From NCBI RefSeq assembly GCF_019042735.1, contig NZ_JAHQCR010000087.1, forward strand, positions 1-64,000: DNA of 64,000 nucleotides. The letters run 5' to 3'. The notes under the pieces were generated by a model that searched no databases, had not been told where the DNA came from, and was given only the letters and a program-made list of their open reading frames with translations. Shown piece after piece: positions 53,601 through 60,905 of this stretch. How positions within the stretch are numbered: position 1 is the first letter of the stretch; every line of letters starts with the position of its first letter. The stretch is from Evansella alkalicola (GTDB lineage Bacteria > Bacillota > Bacilli > Bacillales > Salisediminibacteriaceae). The translations under genes and the position numbers were made by a program.

Positions 53601-53799
53601 GTTGTAGTAAATAAGGCTTCACCAATTTTTCAGCAATACTGGTAATGGTTTCAATCCTTAGATTTACTGCTGAATAACCTTTCAGCGTGTAAAACTGAAG
53701 TAGCTGCCGCCCTGCAGAGTAGGTTGGGGCAATCAGTACTTTTTCTGATATGGGATGTTCTTGGCACATTTTATGAATCATGGAAATACTGCTTTTCAA
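50689..53799 (-). CDS. AddB-like PD-(D/E)xK nuclease subunit
   Basis: A 1036-residue protein. RLELLGKCPYAYFLKYVL supplies one Cys and CKFCEYRTVC three more, as in the iron-sulphur cluster of AddB. The nuclease site is LRGFIDRVDK with YLILDYKTGS and QLQHTLYALAL. The N-terminus (SEKVLIAPTYSAGRQLLQFY) lacks the GxxGxGKT Walker A of canonical AddB, so this is a divergent relative. An acidic Ala/Glu/Asp insert (DNA 51200-51360, GAEEDAENMKDGTEDA) sits before the nuclease domain. The start is a TTG six bases after GAGGAGGG. A canonical AddAB may exist elsewhere in the genome. Confidence 0.8.
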   Translation of the reverse strand: MKSSISMIHKMCQEHPISEKVLIAPTYSAGRQLLQFYTLKGYSAVNLRIETITSIAEKLVKPYLLQHTLKAIPPVLARHYILSCFESAKDRGELKYFYELEVTPGVIRSIHQAILELKLSGLRPNDLLPEAFISKNKAEDLQHIFSAYEEMITKNRYVDYSDMLRIAIEKGKSNRSKVVYIAIQHEKFHPLEEELLQTLVNVDERCLNLRETQIDKADINKQLGISMFQANGENNEVREVLRQIKKEKLPFDQVTILYTSKEPYTQLFYDLANRHQIPVTFGQGVNIRNTAPAQLFLGLLQWIRNDFQLTDFVRLLQQGHLRIKEEGPSSTRMISRLRDAEISWGLDNYTSLLQAKLTRLDEQLEKMTQPEESYQFKLREEFAWLKNWFEIFIGEFPRDVAHARTQEPISYGELAQTLKSILEKYSPDKDPLDKAAKEKIVHELEVLTELGDAKSFEECRLLFSEMMEGLSVGASQPSPGHIHVTSYKNGVWTQRPYTFLVGLDAQRFPGQIKEDPILLDGERQKLSHGLHLRKDNPKEAKGMMDQLLSEMEGQLTLSYPAFDPIENREAHPSSYLLEVYRKKVGNSFAQFQELRESLGETKGYIPENLEAPVDEGEWWLHKLFNNEYDQVREAIFLAHPHLEKGLLARAGKESNVFTPFDGRITGDLSSLDPRKNKELILSSSRLELLGKCPYAYFLKYVLKIEEPNEQEYDLGKWLNPAQRGSLLHKIYEIFSRELAARGEKPKVSEHESLLMQVVEDCLAEQRELLPPPSELVYTYEKEELLQSCRVFLSVEEEYSEEGVPEHFELAFGTKKRSEVADGAEEDAENMKDGTEDAKDAEAKTGEAEEAEVETKADVELEAATEAVPITLPSGETFYLRGFIDRVDKLHDGSYLILDYKTGSTYSYDENGYLKGGRQLQHTLYALALEYIFQQKGVEEAPKVHQSGYYFPTVKGEGQRVMRPQNQRESFLEALEDLLDIISHGHFTVTDDTKNDCKFCEYRTVCDPHIYKDSFSIKAEDQTAHGIDKLRRVRDYD

Positions 53800-54036
53800 C
53801 GGAATCCCTCCTCTTCCTCTCTAGATTCTTTATCTAACTTTTTCTATAGGAAACAAGAAATACTAGTTCTTCAGGAAACTTTTTTTTACATAAAACTTTT
53901 TTCTACGAAAAAGAAATGTAAGTTATACATTCTACATCTGGAAGCTTATTACCTGTTTACGAAATGGTTGTAACCGGTTTAGCTTTTGTGTATTTTGCCG
54001 TTAGTCCCATGGTTGGAAAAATCCACTCCCTTATGT

Positions 54037-54465
54037 CTACTGCACATATTGTTGAGATTCTGGGGCCATGCTTCCGCTGCTGAAGGCATAACCAATTTTG
54101 TTGAGGACAGGTAACTCATGGAATGGCTTCCTTCCCCCACTTAAGTTTCTGCCGATCATAAAGCTTTTTTCCTCTATGCTGTCCTGAAACTCTAGTTCGA
54201 AGTGAAGATGAAAAACACTATCAAAGGAATCCTCCTCTTCTAGGTCAATTTCAATGGAACTATACTGTGGAACTTTCCCAACCACATGTTTGAGCCTAGG
54301 TGATGGAATGATTTCTTTGTTTGTTGTAACAAGTGACCCAGTTTGAAATGACAGCTTTTCAATATCCTTTCCAGTGTTATTAACAAAATAGACAGTGTAC
54401 CAAAAACTAAACCTCTCATCTGGTCTTTCACTACATACAGCTAAAAAATACGGTTGAGATAACAT
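54037..54465 (-). CDS. Hypothetical 142-residue protein
   Basis: I do not recognise it. It is beta-rich (RFSFWYTVYFVNNTGKDIEK, SSIEIDLEEEDSFDSVFHLH, then FELEFQD), with no signal peptide, and could be an Ig-like domain. GGGGGG stands six bases before the ATG. Its promoter region carries the 44-bp element shared with the DUF4352 lipoprotein gene, which also has an Ig-like domain, so the two may respond to one regulator. Confidence 0.6.
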   Translation of the reverse strand: MLSQPYFLAVCSERPDERFSFWYTVYFVNNTGKDIEKLSFQTGSLVTTNKEIIPSPRLKHVVGKVPQYSSIEIDLEEEDSFDSVFHLHFELEFQDSIEEKSFMIGRNLSGGRKPFHELPVLNKIGYAFSSGSMAPESQQYVQ

Positions 54466-54500
54466 GAAAATCCCCCCATTAAATCATTCTTATGAGCCTT

Positions 54501-54547
54501 AGTATAACAAGGCAATTTGACACATTCCTGTCAGCAAACATATGTTT
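54501..54547 (-). promoter_or_regulatory. Shared 44-bp promoter element, copy B
   Basis: On the minus strand TGTTATACT is an extended -10, 35 bp before the start codon. The block holds the inverted repeat TGACA-N6-TGTCA and is identical to 19477-19520 in 40 of 44 bases. Confidence 0.6.
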
Positions 54548-54554
54548 TAATGTT

Positions 54555-54583
54555 GTGAACGCAGGGACGGTTCTTGCGTTCAC
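54555..54583 (+). repeat. GGGACGG-type hairpin
   Basis: GTGAACGC, AGGGACGGTTCTT and GCGTTCAC form an 8-bp stem with a 13-base loop. The words GTGAAC and GGGAC recall the nested palindromes, but the arrangement differs. The GGGACGGTTC core resembles the sequence at 704-720. Confidence 0.6.
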
Positions 54584-54598
54584 AGGGGTTCTTTTTAG

Positions 54599-55001
54599 GA
54601 ATGCGGACTAGATATTGACTTCCCTTCAATTCTTGGCCGCATTTCTCAAAATTGCGGACTAGATTTTGACTCCCCTTCAATTCTTGGCCGCATTTTCGCA
54701 GATTGCGGACTAGAGTTTGACTTCCCTTCAATTCTTGGCCGCATTTCTCAAAATTGCGGACTAGAGTTTGACTTCCCTTCAATTCTTGGCCGCATTTCTC
54801 AAAATTGCGGACTAGATTTTGATTTACCTTCAATTCTTGGCCGCATTTTCACAGAATGCGGACTAGATTTTGATTTACCTTCAATTCTTGGCCGCATTTT
54901 CACAGAATGCGGACTAGATTTTGACTTCCCTTCAATTCTTGGCCGCATTTCTCAAAATTGCGGACTAGATTTTGACTTCCCTTCAATTTCTGGCGTCATA
55001 A
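54599..55001. repeat. 51-bp minisatellite, eight units
   Basis: Eight copies (the first and last slightly changed or short) of a 51-bp unit containing TGCGGACTAGATTTTGACTT, CCCTTCAATTCTTGGCCGCA and a junction TTTCTCAAAAT or TTTTCACAGAA. Each unit begins with TGCGG and ends with CCGCA, so each can form a hairpin. The period is 17 codons, but stop codons occur in variant units. Confidence 0.92.
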
Positions 55002-55568
55002 CCTCCATTCACTAAAGATTAACCAAGTCCTTTGACATCACTACCTGATAGTTCCACTTCCATCTCATCTTTTTACAACAAAATAAATAAGTAAACACTC
55101 CATGAAGGCTACCGTACTATTTTTTCCAATATTAAACAATCCTGTCAACCGCCCCCCCTCCACACACACCTCCCCCTACCCACACATAATTCCCACTCTT
55201 TATGATCAAAATAAGCTTGATAAACTAATTGGAAAGGAATGACGATGCATTGAGTAAAAAATCAAAATCAAAACGAAACATGATTAAGAGTAAAGATGCA
55301 GCACAGCCTAGTAACGGTAAGGAAAGAACGACCATTTCAAGAGCAGGAAAATAGAGGGTAGAGAAGATTAGTTTGCTTTTTTTTGTTGGTTCAATGAAGA
55401 CAGGGCCAAGCTAGCCAACCCCGTACATCAATAATAACAGCTGCTTTGTCCAGCTTATTTAGCATTAACTAGTTGAGGACAGCGCATCATAGGGTAAACA
55501 AACATAGGGCAGTGTTCGCCAACTGCATACCAATGCACACCACTAAAATACTAAATCCCAACAAAACA
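55002..55568. other. Non-coding gap with one small candidate gene
   Basis: Apart from the candidate at 55250-55354 I see nothing convincing. A C-rich tract (GCCCCCCCTCC-like, about 55149-55177) stands out from the AT-rich surroundings. Confidence 0.35.
55250..55354 (+). CDS. Possible 34-residue basic protein
   Basis: A TTG at 55250 preceded by AAAGGAATG (spacing about eleven) opens a short frame, MSKKSKSKRNMIKSKDAAQ and so on to RAGK. It is rich in Lys, Ser and Asn, as in small spore or nucleic-acid-binding proteins. The evidence is only the ribosome site and composition. Confidence 0.3.
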   Translation: MSKKSKSKRNMIKSKDAAQPSNGKERTTISRAGK

Positions 55569-55608
55569 AAGCCTGTACCTAGATTACCAACTAATCTGAT
55601 ACAGGCTT
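55569..55608 (-). terminator. Terminator of the sigma/anti-sigma operon
   Basis: On the minus strand AAGCCTGTA and AGATTA pair with TAATCT and TACAGGCTT, followed by TGTTTTGTT. Its loop and stem words match the terminator at 58851-58882. Confidence 0.8.
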
Positions 55609-55706
55609 CCTCCCTCAAATACTCCAATATATTAGTTAACCAAACATGTCTTCTACATCTGTCTACATAAGGGACCGAAACTTCCTCATCCTCTTCCTCA
55701 TTAGAA

Positions 55707-56912
55707 TCAATCCGTTGTCTCCTCATCACTTCCTATCTCACTCATTCCATAGCCCTTTTCTTCAACAACGTTAATCATGTCTTCCCCAAAGTACTCATAA
55801 ATTTCCTGGGTATTTTCCTCGTTCAATGGATCAATACCAATTTCCACTCGATTTTGAAGAATATTTACCCACACATCTTTAATTTCAAAGTTTTCCGTTT
55901 GGAATTCACCACTCCCGAAAATACTATCGTAAATGTAGCGATGTTTTTCAAATAGTTGATCCGTTGTATACTCCATAATAATAAATTCAACATGTGAATC
56001 CCTGCCAACGATGTCCCTTACTTCTTCCTGATAATCCCCTGCTACCGGTTCAGTAGTTAATACGATCAAGTTCCTTTCCAATTCCTCGTCTACGTCCCAT
56101 GTATCACCAATGACCAACTCCCATTCCAGATAAATGTCCACCTCCGGACCCATCACATGAGAAAGATAGTTTTCCGCACGCCACTTCACATGGTGAATCG
56201 TTGGACCCGTAGCGCCATCCCATGATTTGAGTTCATCAGAAATCTTTAACTCCATCGTTTCTTCCTGGTCATCCCAAATCACTGAAACATGTATGCTATC
56301 CTCTTCTGAAAGCCTTCCATCACCACCACTTCCAGAAGTACTGAATTCCTTTTTATGTGGCGGGTGATCAAAAGTCGTTCGCATTGAGCTACTATTACTA
56401 CCTCTGTTGCTCCCCAAGGAATAGGTAATCACAAATTCTTGCAATGATGCCAACTCTTCTAATTCCCCTCTATAAGTAACGACTACCTCTTCAGAGTTAT
56501 TGCCATCTCGCTTTGTTACACCGCCGTTTTCCCACCAAACCTCTTCGCCATAATAATAGAACTCACCAACCCAATTCTCACTTTCCCCCACAAACAGATA
56601 CTCTTTTATTGTTGTCTCACCATCAACATCATCTGGCAGCCAGCTTTCCTCCTGATTTGCTCCACCTTGCTGTCCAGGTGTCTCGAGTAAGGTGGTTGCC
56701 CCATAGACGAATAAGAGCAACGCTGCAATAGCTACAAACCCTCCAAGCCCTTGGATGATATTTGTTTTGAAAAAATTATTTCCTGTCTCTTTCTCCGGGA
56801 TTTCTTGCTTCATCACGATGTCATGAAGCATATGCTTTTTATCATCACTCAGAGGTGGTTTTGGCATTGACTTTAGTTGTTCATCTAAAAAATCATGCTT
56901 TTCATGCTTCAC
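55707..56912 (-). CDS. Anti-sigma factor-like membrane protein
   Basis: A 401-residue protein. Residues 1-50 are a cytoplasmic acidic-basic stretch (FLDEQLKSMPKPPLSDDKKH), residues 52-76 a single membrane helix (GLGGFVAIAALLLFVYGATT), and the rest is an extracytoplasmic acidic domain. Its GTG start lies 11 bp inside the ECF sigma gene end, and GGAGGAGG precedes it. The pairing and topology fit an anti-sigma factor that holds the sigma factor until a signal outside the cell is sensed. No zinc-finger anti-sigma motif is seen. Confidence 0.75.
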   Translation of the reverse strand: MKHEKHDFLDEQLKSMPKPPLSDDKKHMLHDIVMKQEIPEKETGNNFFKTNIIQGLGGFVAIAALLLFVYGATTLLETPGQQGGANQEESWLPDDVDGETTIKEYLFVGESENWVGEFYYYGEEVWWENGGVTKRDGNNSEEVVVTYRGELEELASLQEFVITYSLGSNRGSNSSSMRTTFDHPPHKKEFSTSGSGGDGRLSEEDSIHVSVIWDDQEETMELKISDELKSWDGATGPTIHHVKWRAENYLSHVMGPEVDIYLEWELVIGDTWDVDEELERNLIVLTTEPVAGDYQEEVRDIVGRDSHVEFIIMEYTTDQLFEKHRYIYDSIFGSGEFQTENFEIKDVWVNILQNRVEIGIDPLNEENTQEIYEYFGEDMINVVEEKGYGMSEIGSDEETTD

Positions 56913-57420
56913 GATCCATTCCTCCTCCCAGTTCTTTTTTCAACGCATCCTTTGCACGAAAATACGTTAATCGTACTTTATTTTCACTCCAATTTAGCGC
57001 TTCAGCTGTCTCTCGAACAGATAGCTCCTGAATTCCTTTTAATATGAGAACCTCCCGATAATTTACTTTAATATTTCGGAGCGCATGGTAAATTTCTCGT
57101 TTTTCTTCATTCATTTGTAAGGCGCTTTCGGGCGTATCCTTCCCCGACATTTCATGCTTCCCCTCAAACGGAATCATCTTTTTCCAAAAGCTACGTTTTC
57201 TATTTCTAAATTGATCAATTGCAATATTTCTTGCAATACTCAGTAGCCAAGTCTTCGGATTCGCGTCTCCCTGATAGGAGTCAAGATTATTCCATGCTCG
57301 GATGAAGACCTCCTGCAGCAGATCTTCCGCCTCCTGATACCCAATCCGATATATCAAGTAATGATAAATATCATCACTGTATTGATGAAACCATGCTGAA
57401 ATTACCTTCTTGTCGGACAT
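56902..57420 (-). CDS. ECF-type RNA polymerase sigma factor
   Basis: A 172-residue sigma-70 relative. Region 2 reads YHYLIYRIGYQEAEDLLQEV with FIRAWNNLDSYQGDANPKTW, and region 4 reads NYREVLILKGIQELSVRETA with EALNWSENKVRLTYFRAKDAL. GGGGGAGAGG precedes the ATG. The gene overlaps the anti-sigma gene. A promoter of ECF type lies in front (57455-57483), which suggests autoregulation. Confidence 0.92.
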   Translation of the reverse strand: MSDKKVISAWFHQYSDDIYHYLIYRIGYQEAEDLLQEVFIRAWNNLDSYQGDANPKTWLLSIARNIAIDQFRNRKRSFWKKMIPFEGKHEMSGKDTPESALQMNEEKREIYHALRNIKVNYREVLILKGIQELSVRETAEALNWSENKVRLTYFRAKDALKKELGGGMDREA

Positions 57421-57454
57421 AACCTCTCCCCCATTATTAGATGCATCTATTAAC

Positions 57455-57483
57455 TTAGACGAATTCCAGAAGTATGTATTTCA
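57455..57483 (-). promoter_or_regulatory. ECF-type promoter of the sigma operon
   Basis: On the minus strand TGAAAT (57483-57478), 16 bases, then CGTCTAA (57461-57455). This matches the TGAAAC-N16-CGTC pattern of Bacillus ECF sigma factors and lies 35 bp before the start codon. Confidence 0.65.
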
Positions 57484-57670
57484 TTTTAGATTTAAATTTA
57501 TTTTGCTATGTTAAAAATTGAGTTAATTTTCTGTTACAGGGGCTCCCTTTCACGCTAGGTACAAGTTGGACATTTGCTCATTCCTCGCAGTGTCTTCTTT
57601 ACCACGGGCCGTTGGAGTCTAATATAAAACTCCATTCAAAAAACATGACCATATAATTATACAAGTAAAA

Positions 57671-57700
57671 GGACGTACATTTCCCCTGAATATGTACGCC
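57671..57700 (-). terminator. Terminator of the SRPBCC-PDZ gene
   Basis: On the minus strand GGGCGTACAT pairs with ATGTACGTCC (one mismatch or G-T), followed by TTTTAC. Confidence 0.75.
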
Positions 57701-57735
57701 CAAACCTTCTTAAATTTCACACGAACTCTTATCTA

Positions 57736-58434
57736 TTAATAAGGTACAGGATAAGATGCTACAACGCATTCCACCTGTAACTCTTCATTTTCTCTCTCCA
57801 CCGTCAATAGCACGCGCGAATCCACATGTTTACAATTAAGTGTTCTTTCAAATTGCTCATACCCGTTTACTTTTTCATCGTCCACTGCAACAATGATATC
57901 CCCTGACCTTATTCCAGCATCAGCAGCCACCGAGCCTTCCTTCACCCCTATAACCCTTACTCCTAATCCACTCTCATTTGTTGCATGAACAATACCAATC
58001 CACGTTTTCCAAAACTTTAATCGATTATCAGTACCGGATTCATAAACACTTTTCAAGTTTTCTAAAAACTGGAGTGTGCCAAAAAGCATGTTTTCCTTTG
58101 AGGCTTGGTTCATCTCATCAAGGTAAGAAGCCTGATACTCAATACTAACCTTAATGCCATTTTCAACTTCTTCTAAGGTTGTAATAGTAGTATAATCCCC
58201 ATCAAGACTTTGAAGCACAAATCGTTTAAGTGGATCTATTTCTGTATATACACCTTCAGATTTAGCTCCCCAGCCGTGGTCCATATAACCTCTACCACCA
58301 ACATGAAATTCTATTTCAGCATTTTTCGTATACCATCGGTTTAAGTGCTCAGCTTTAGTTAGCGCTTCCCACACAACCTTCAAAGGTGCATTAACAACGA
58401 TGTCTCTCTTCACAGATTCCTTAATGTTCTTCAT
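57736..58434 (-). CDS. SRPBCC (AHSA1-type) domain fused to PDZ domain
   Basis: A 232-residue protein with two domains. Residues 8-135 match the activator-of-Hsp90-like SRPBCC fold (VKRDIVVNAPLKVVWEALTK, then NRWYTKNAEIEFHVGGRG). Residues 150-225 look like a PDZ domain (GLGVRVIGVKEGSVAADAGI, then RSGDIIVAVDDEKVNGYEQF). AHSA1-type proteins are often encoded after ArsR regulators, as here, but a PDZ fusion is uncommon. It overlaps the ArsR gene by 14 bp. Its ligand is unknown. Confidence 0.8.
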   Translation of the reverse strand: MKNIKESVKRDIVVNAPLKVVWEALTKAEHLNRWYTKNAEIEFHVGGRGYMDHGWGAKSEGVYTEIDPLKRFVLQSLDGDYTTITTLEEVENGIKVSIEYQASYLDEMNQASKENMLFGTLQFLENLKSVYESGTDNRLKFWKTWIGIVHATNESGLGVRVIGVKEGSVAADAGIRSGDIIVAVDDEKVNGYEQFERTLNCKHVDSRVLLTVERENEELQVECVVASYPVPY

Positions 58435-58747
58435 CTCTTTCCTCTCCTTTTTCTACATAATCTTTTAGCCTTATGAGTTGATCATCAAGTAGTTCTCCGA
58501 TGTATTCCAACATTTCATTGTAGGAACTTTTGAGTGTATGACGATTTAGTGAGTAAATACGATACTTCCCACTCATACTCTCTGATATGATTTTTTCATC
58601 CAAAAGAATTTTTAAATGCTTTTTGATTGCCGGTTGAGAAATTTGAAATGCTTCAACTATTTCCTTTTGGGTTCTATTACCTTGTTTGAGCATACTTAAA
58701 ATCTTTCGTCTCGTTGGATCGCCTAGTGCTCGATATATATCAGTCAT
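58421..58747 (-). CDS. ArsR-family regulator
   Basis: A 108-residue winged-helix protein (YRALGDPTRRKILSMLKQGN, RTQKEIVEAFQISQPAIKKH, then LKILLDEKIISESMSGKYR). No Cys metal site is present, so it belongs to the non-metal branch that pairs with SRPBCC proteins. The start is ATG 58747 with GAGGGG upstream; the longer frame from 58777 has no ribosome site. It probably represses its own operon with the SRPBCC-PDZ gene. Confidence 0.88.
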   Translation of the reverse strand: MTDIYRALGDPTRRKILSMLKQGNRTQKEIVEAFQISQPAIKKHLKILLDEKIISESMSGKYRIYSLNRHTLKSSYNEMLEYIGELLDDQLIRLKDYVEKGEERDEEH

Positions 58748-58850
58748 GCCCAACCCCTCGCCTCCAGAAAAAAACATATAACCTTTTAGTTATATGTAGT
58801 GTAACCTTATAAATCACGAGTGTCAACAATTTTCTGAAAACTCACAAAAA

Positions 58851-58882
58851 ACCTGTACCAAGATTAATAATCTAGTACAGGT
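58851..58882. terminator. Bidirectional terminator after the PQQ-like lipoprotein gene
   Basis: ACCTGTAC and AGATTA pair with TAATCT and GTACAGGT, flanked by AAAAAA and TTTTTT. It resembles the terminator at 55569-55608. Confidence 0.8.
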
Positions 58883-58928
58883 CTTTTTTATATCGTTCAG
58901 CAATACATCGTAAGTCGAAGTTCCACCT

Positions 58929-58957
58929 AATTGTGCGGGACCAGGTCCCGCACAATT
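58929..58957. repeat. Compact palindrome derived from the nested repeat (copy 17)
   Basis: AATTGTGCGGGACC, A, then its exact reverse complement: a 29-bp perfect palindrome joining two inner arms of the repeat and lacking the central GTGAACGTTCAC. A further GCACAATTTT follows at 58961. Confidence 0.8.
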
Positions 58958-58993
58958 TTCGCACAATTTTATGAATATAGGCAATTACCTCTT

Positions 58994-60349
58994 TTAATTT
59001 CTTACAAATCCAATAGCAATGTCTTCCTTAGCCAAAAATATATCATTATTCAGATAATGACGCGTGTTATCAATTTCACTAAAATACTCCGGCATGATAA
59101 CAGAAGCAATATGCTCCTCCGTATGGATATCATAAGCAAGAAATACCATTTGCATTTCCTCAGTTTCTGCATCTCTAATTCTACCAAAACTATAATGGAA
59201 CCTTCCGTCATTCCATTGGACTGCCCTGTTAATATCTTCTCTAAAATTTAAAGTTTGCGTTCCCTCTTCTAAATTAAAGAAACCATAGCCCATACCACGT
59301 CTTGTTTGATCTTCCACGTAAACCATGTTACCAAAGCGAAAACCACTTCCAATTTGATTGGAATAGCGATAATCACCGTCCATTGGATATTCACGTAAAA
59401 CTTCTCCCGTGCTTAAATCATGTACTCGTGTTACCTCTTCATAGCGATTTAATATATATACTTCTTCACTACCATCATGATTTTGTGTCATCACTGAATA
59501 CCAATTTCTTTCTCCTTCTAAACTCCAATCTAGTTCAAATGTTTCTCCATTATATTTTTCCAAATTACTATCAATAATTCGAATTAATTCTTTATTCACA
59601 AACGTGTAGTTACCTGAATGACCTGAATCACTATGTACAGGCGGAACCTCTAACCTAGTTAATTCTTCATTTTCAAAATTATATTTAAAATAATACGACT
59701 CATGTTCTAGGTCCGAATCAAAAGCTGCTTCAAAAAGCTCAACGGCTCGGTCGAAAAAATAAATCGTGTCGTCTTCAGGAAATAAATATACTTGACTTAT
59801 AGAGGATACCTCATCAAGTGTCCCTTCATATCGAATCGTCCCATCTTTATTAACAACCTTATATTCGTTTGTTGGATTACCATCATATTCAATGAACAAA
59901 AAGGCGTCTTCACCATATGAATAAAGAGGTTGGTGCATAGCTGTATACCTAAACCCTAAATCTACTTGCCATAGTTCTTCATTCGTATCCTCTTCAACGG
60001 CTCGAACAAAGTCATCACCAAAGAGATATATTACTCCATCATCATATACTGCACCGTTTTTAGAAGCACCATCAGTTTCTATAAAAAATAATTTCCCAAA
60101 CTCACTAAACTGGTCATTAAATTCTTCCATGGTCAACGCATTTTCATAATCAAAGTCTAGGTTTAATGTTCGTAGTTCTCCGTCTTCACCTGGCTGAATT
60201 TCTGGTAAACTCTCCAAGGAAAAACGGTCACCACTTGCATCAGCAGTCTCTCCATCTTCACCACTTCCTCCTGTTTCACCTTCCCCTGAACACGCCATCA
60301 ACATTATTAATATAGTTCCTGCGATGATTCCACTTTTAAATAATCTCAA
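58994..60349 (-). CDS. Lipoprotein with beta-propeller (PQQ-like) pattern
   Basis: A 451-residue lipoprotein. The signal peptide ends at lipobox LMAC (Cys near residue 20), followed by a Gly/Ser/Glu linker. The rest has repeated short strands such as DGVIYLFGDDFVRAVEEDTN, DTIYFFDRAVELF, STGEVLREYPMDGDYRYSNQ and IHTEEHIASVIMPEY, as in beta-propellers of the PQQ or kelch-like type. The start is TTG 60349, with GAGGTG upstream; the ATG at 60370 precedes this ribosome site. The function is unknown; such proteins often scaffold or bind ligand outside the cell. Confidence 0.75.
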   Translation of the reverse strand: MRLFKSGIIAGTILIMLMACSGEGETGGSGEDGETADASGDRFSLESLPEIQPGEDGELRTLNLDFDYENALTMEEFNDQFSEFGKLFFIETDGASKNGAVYDDGVIYLFGDDFVRAVEEDTNEELWQVDLGFRYTAMHQPLYSYGEDAFLFIEYDGNPTNEYKVVNKDGTIRYEGTLDEVSSISQVYLFPEDDTIYFFDRAVELFEAAFDSDLEHESYYFKYNFENEELTRLEVPPVHSDSGHSGNYTFVNKELIRIIDSNLEKYNGETFELDWSLEGERNWYSVMTQNHDGSEEVYILNRYEEVTRVHDLSTGEVLREYPMDGDYRYSNQIGSGFRFGNMVYVEDQTRRGMGYGFFNLEEGTQTLNFREDINRAVQWNDGRFHYSFGRIRDAETEEMQMVFLAYDIHTEEHIASVIMPEYFSEIDNTRHYLNNDIFLAKEDIAIGFVRN

Positions 60350-60721
60350 TTCCTTCACCTCATAACTCAATCTAGTATTTTTATCAGCTGTAGAAGAATA
60401 TATTTACAACCTTTGGATAAATAATCCAAATCTATAATATTATGAGATTATAATTCTAGAAAAAGGAATAGTACTATATGGGTGTTTTGTCCAGTTAAAA
60501 ATTGAAATTGATTACTCGCACATCTTTTGTGATACTTATAGCCTAGTTTTGCGAAAAGAATGTCTATAAATATCAACAAACACGTCATTTTAGCCACTGA
60601 AAAATATGATGAAACACCTAGTATATTCGACTCACAAAAAGCCGTCACTTTAATTATTTTCTAGTACATCGTTATCATTCATGCAAATAAACTATTGGTA
60701 TCTACCAACAAAAACAAATAA
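60350..60721. other. Non-coding region
   Basis: About 370 bp, AT-rich. A short stem GGATTATTTATCC lies near 60415. A minus-strand frame at 60448-60648 has no ribosome site. I see nothing else. Confidence 0.35.
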
Positions 60722-60757
60722 AAGCCCTTTGAAGTAGCTTTTAGCTTCAGAGGGCTT
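60722..60757 (-). terminator. Terminator of the amidohydrolase gene
   Basis: On the minus strand AAGCCCTCTGAAG pairs with CTTCAAAGGGCTT (one mismatch), followed by TTATTTG. A 150-bp leader to the stop codon separates it from the gene. Confidence 0.75.
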
Positions 60758-60905
60758 ATTTGTTTTACTCTATAAAATGGGTTATATATTACGGTTTTGC
60801 TATCTTACAATTTTAGATTCAGATACCTTACCTTTTTAATATGAGATTCACACTAAAAGAATCTTCCGTTCTATCCATTAACCTCAAACCAGTAGGACTC
60901 TCCTT

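Noticed and set aside
54531..54833. Frame coding a 17-residue tandem repeat (LVRNFEKCGQELKGSQ)
   Set aside because: It only reads through the 51-bp minisatellite; other units contain in-frame stops and there is no ribosome site.
55487..55729. Minus-strand 80-residue frame with a hydrophobic end
   Set aside because: Its second half is the translation of the operon terminator hairpin at 55569-55608, and its start has a poor ribosome site inside the anti-sigma gene end.
60448..60648. Minus-strand 66-residue frame
   Set aside because: No ribosome site, AT-rich composition and no recognisable domain.
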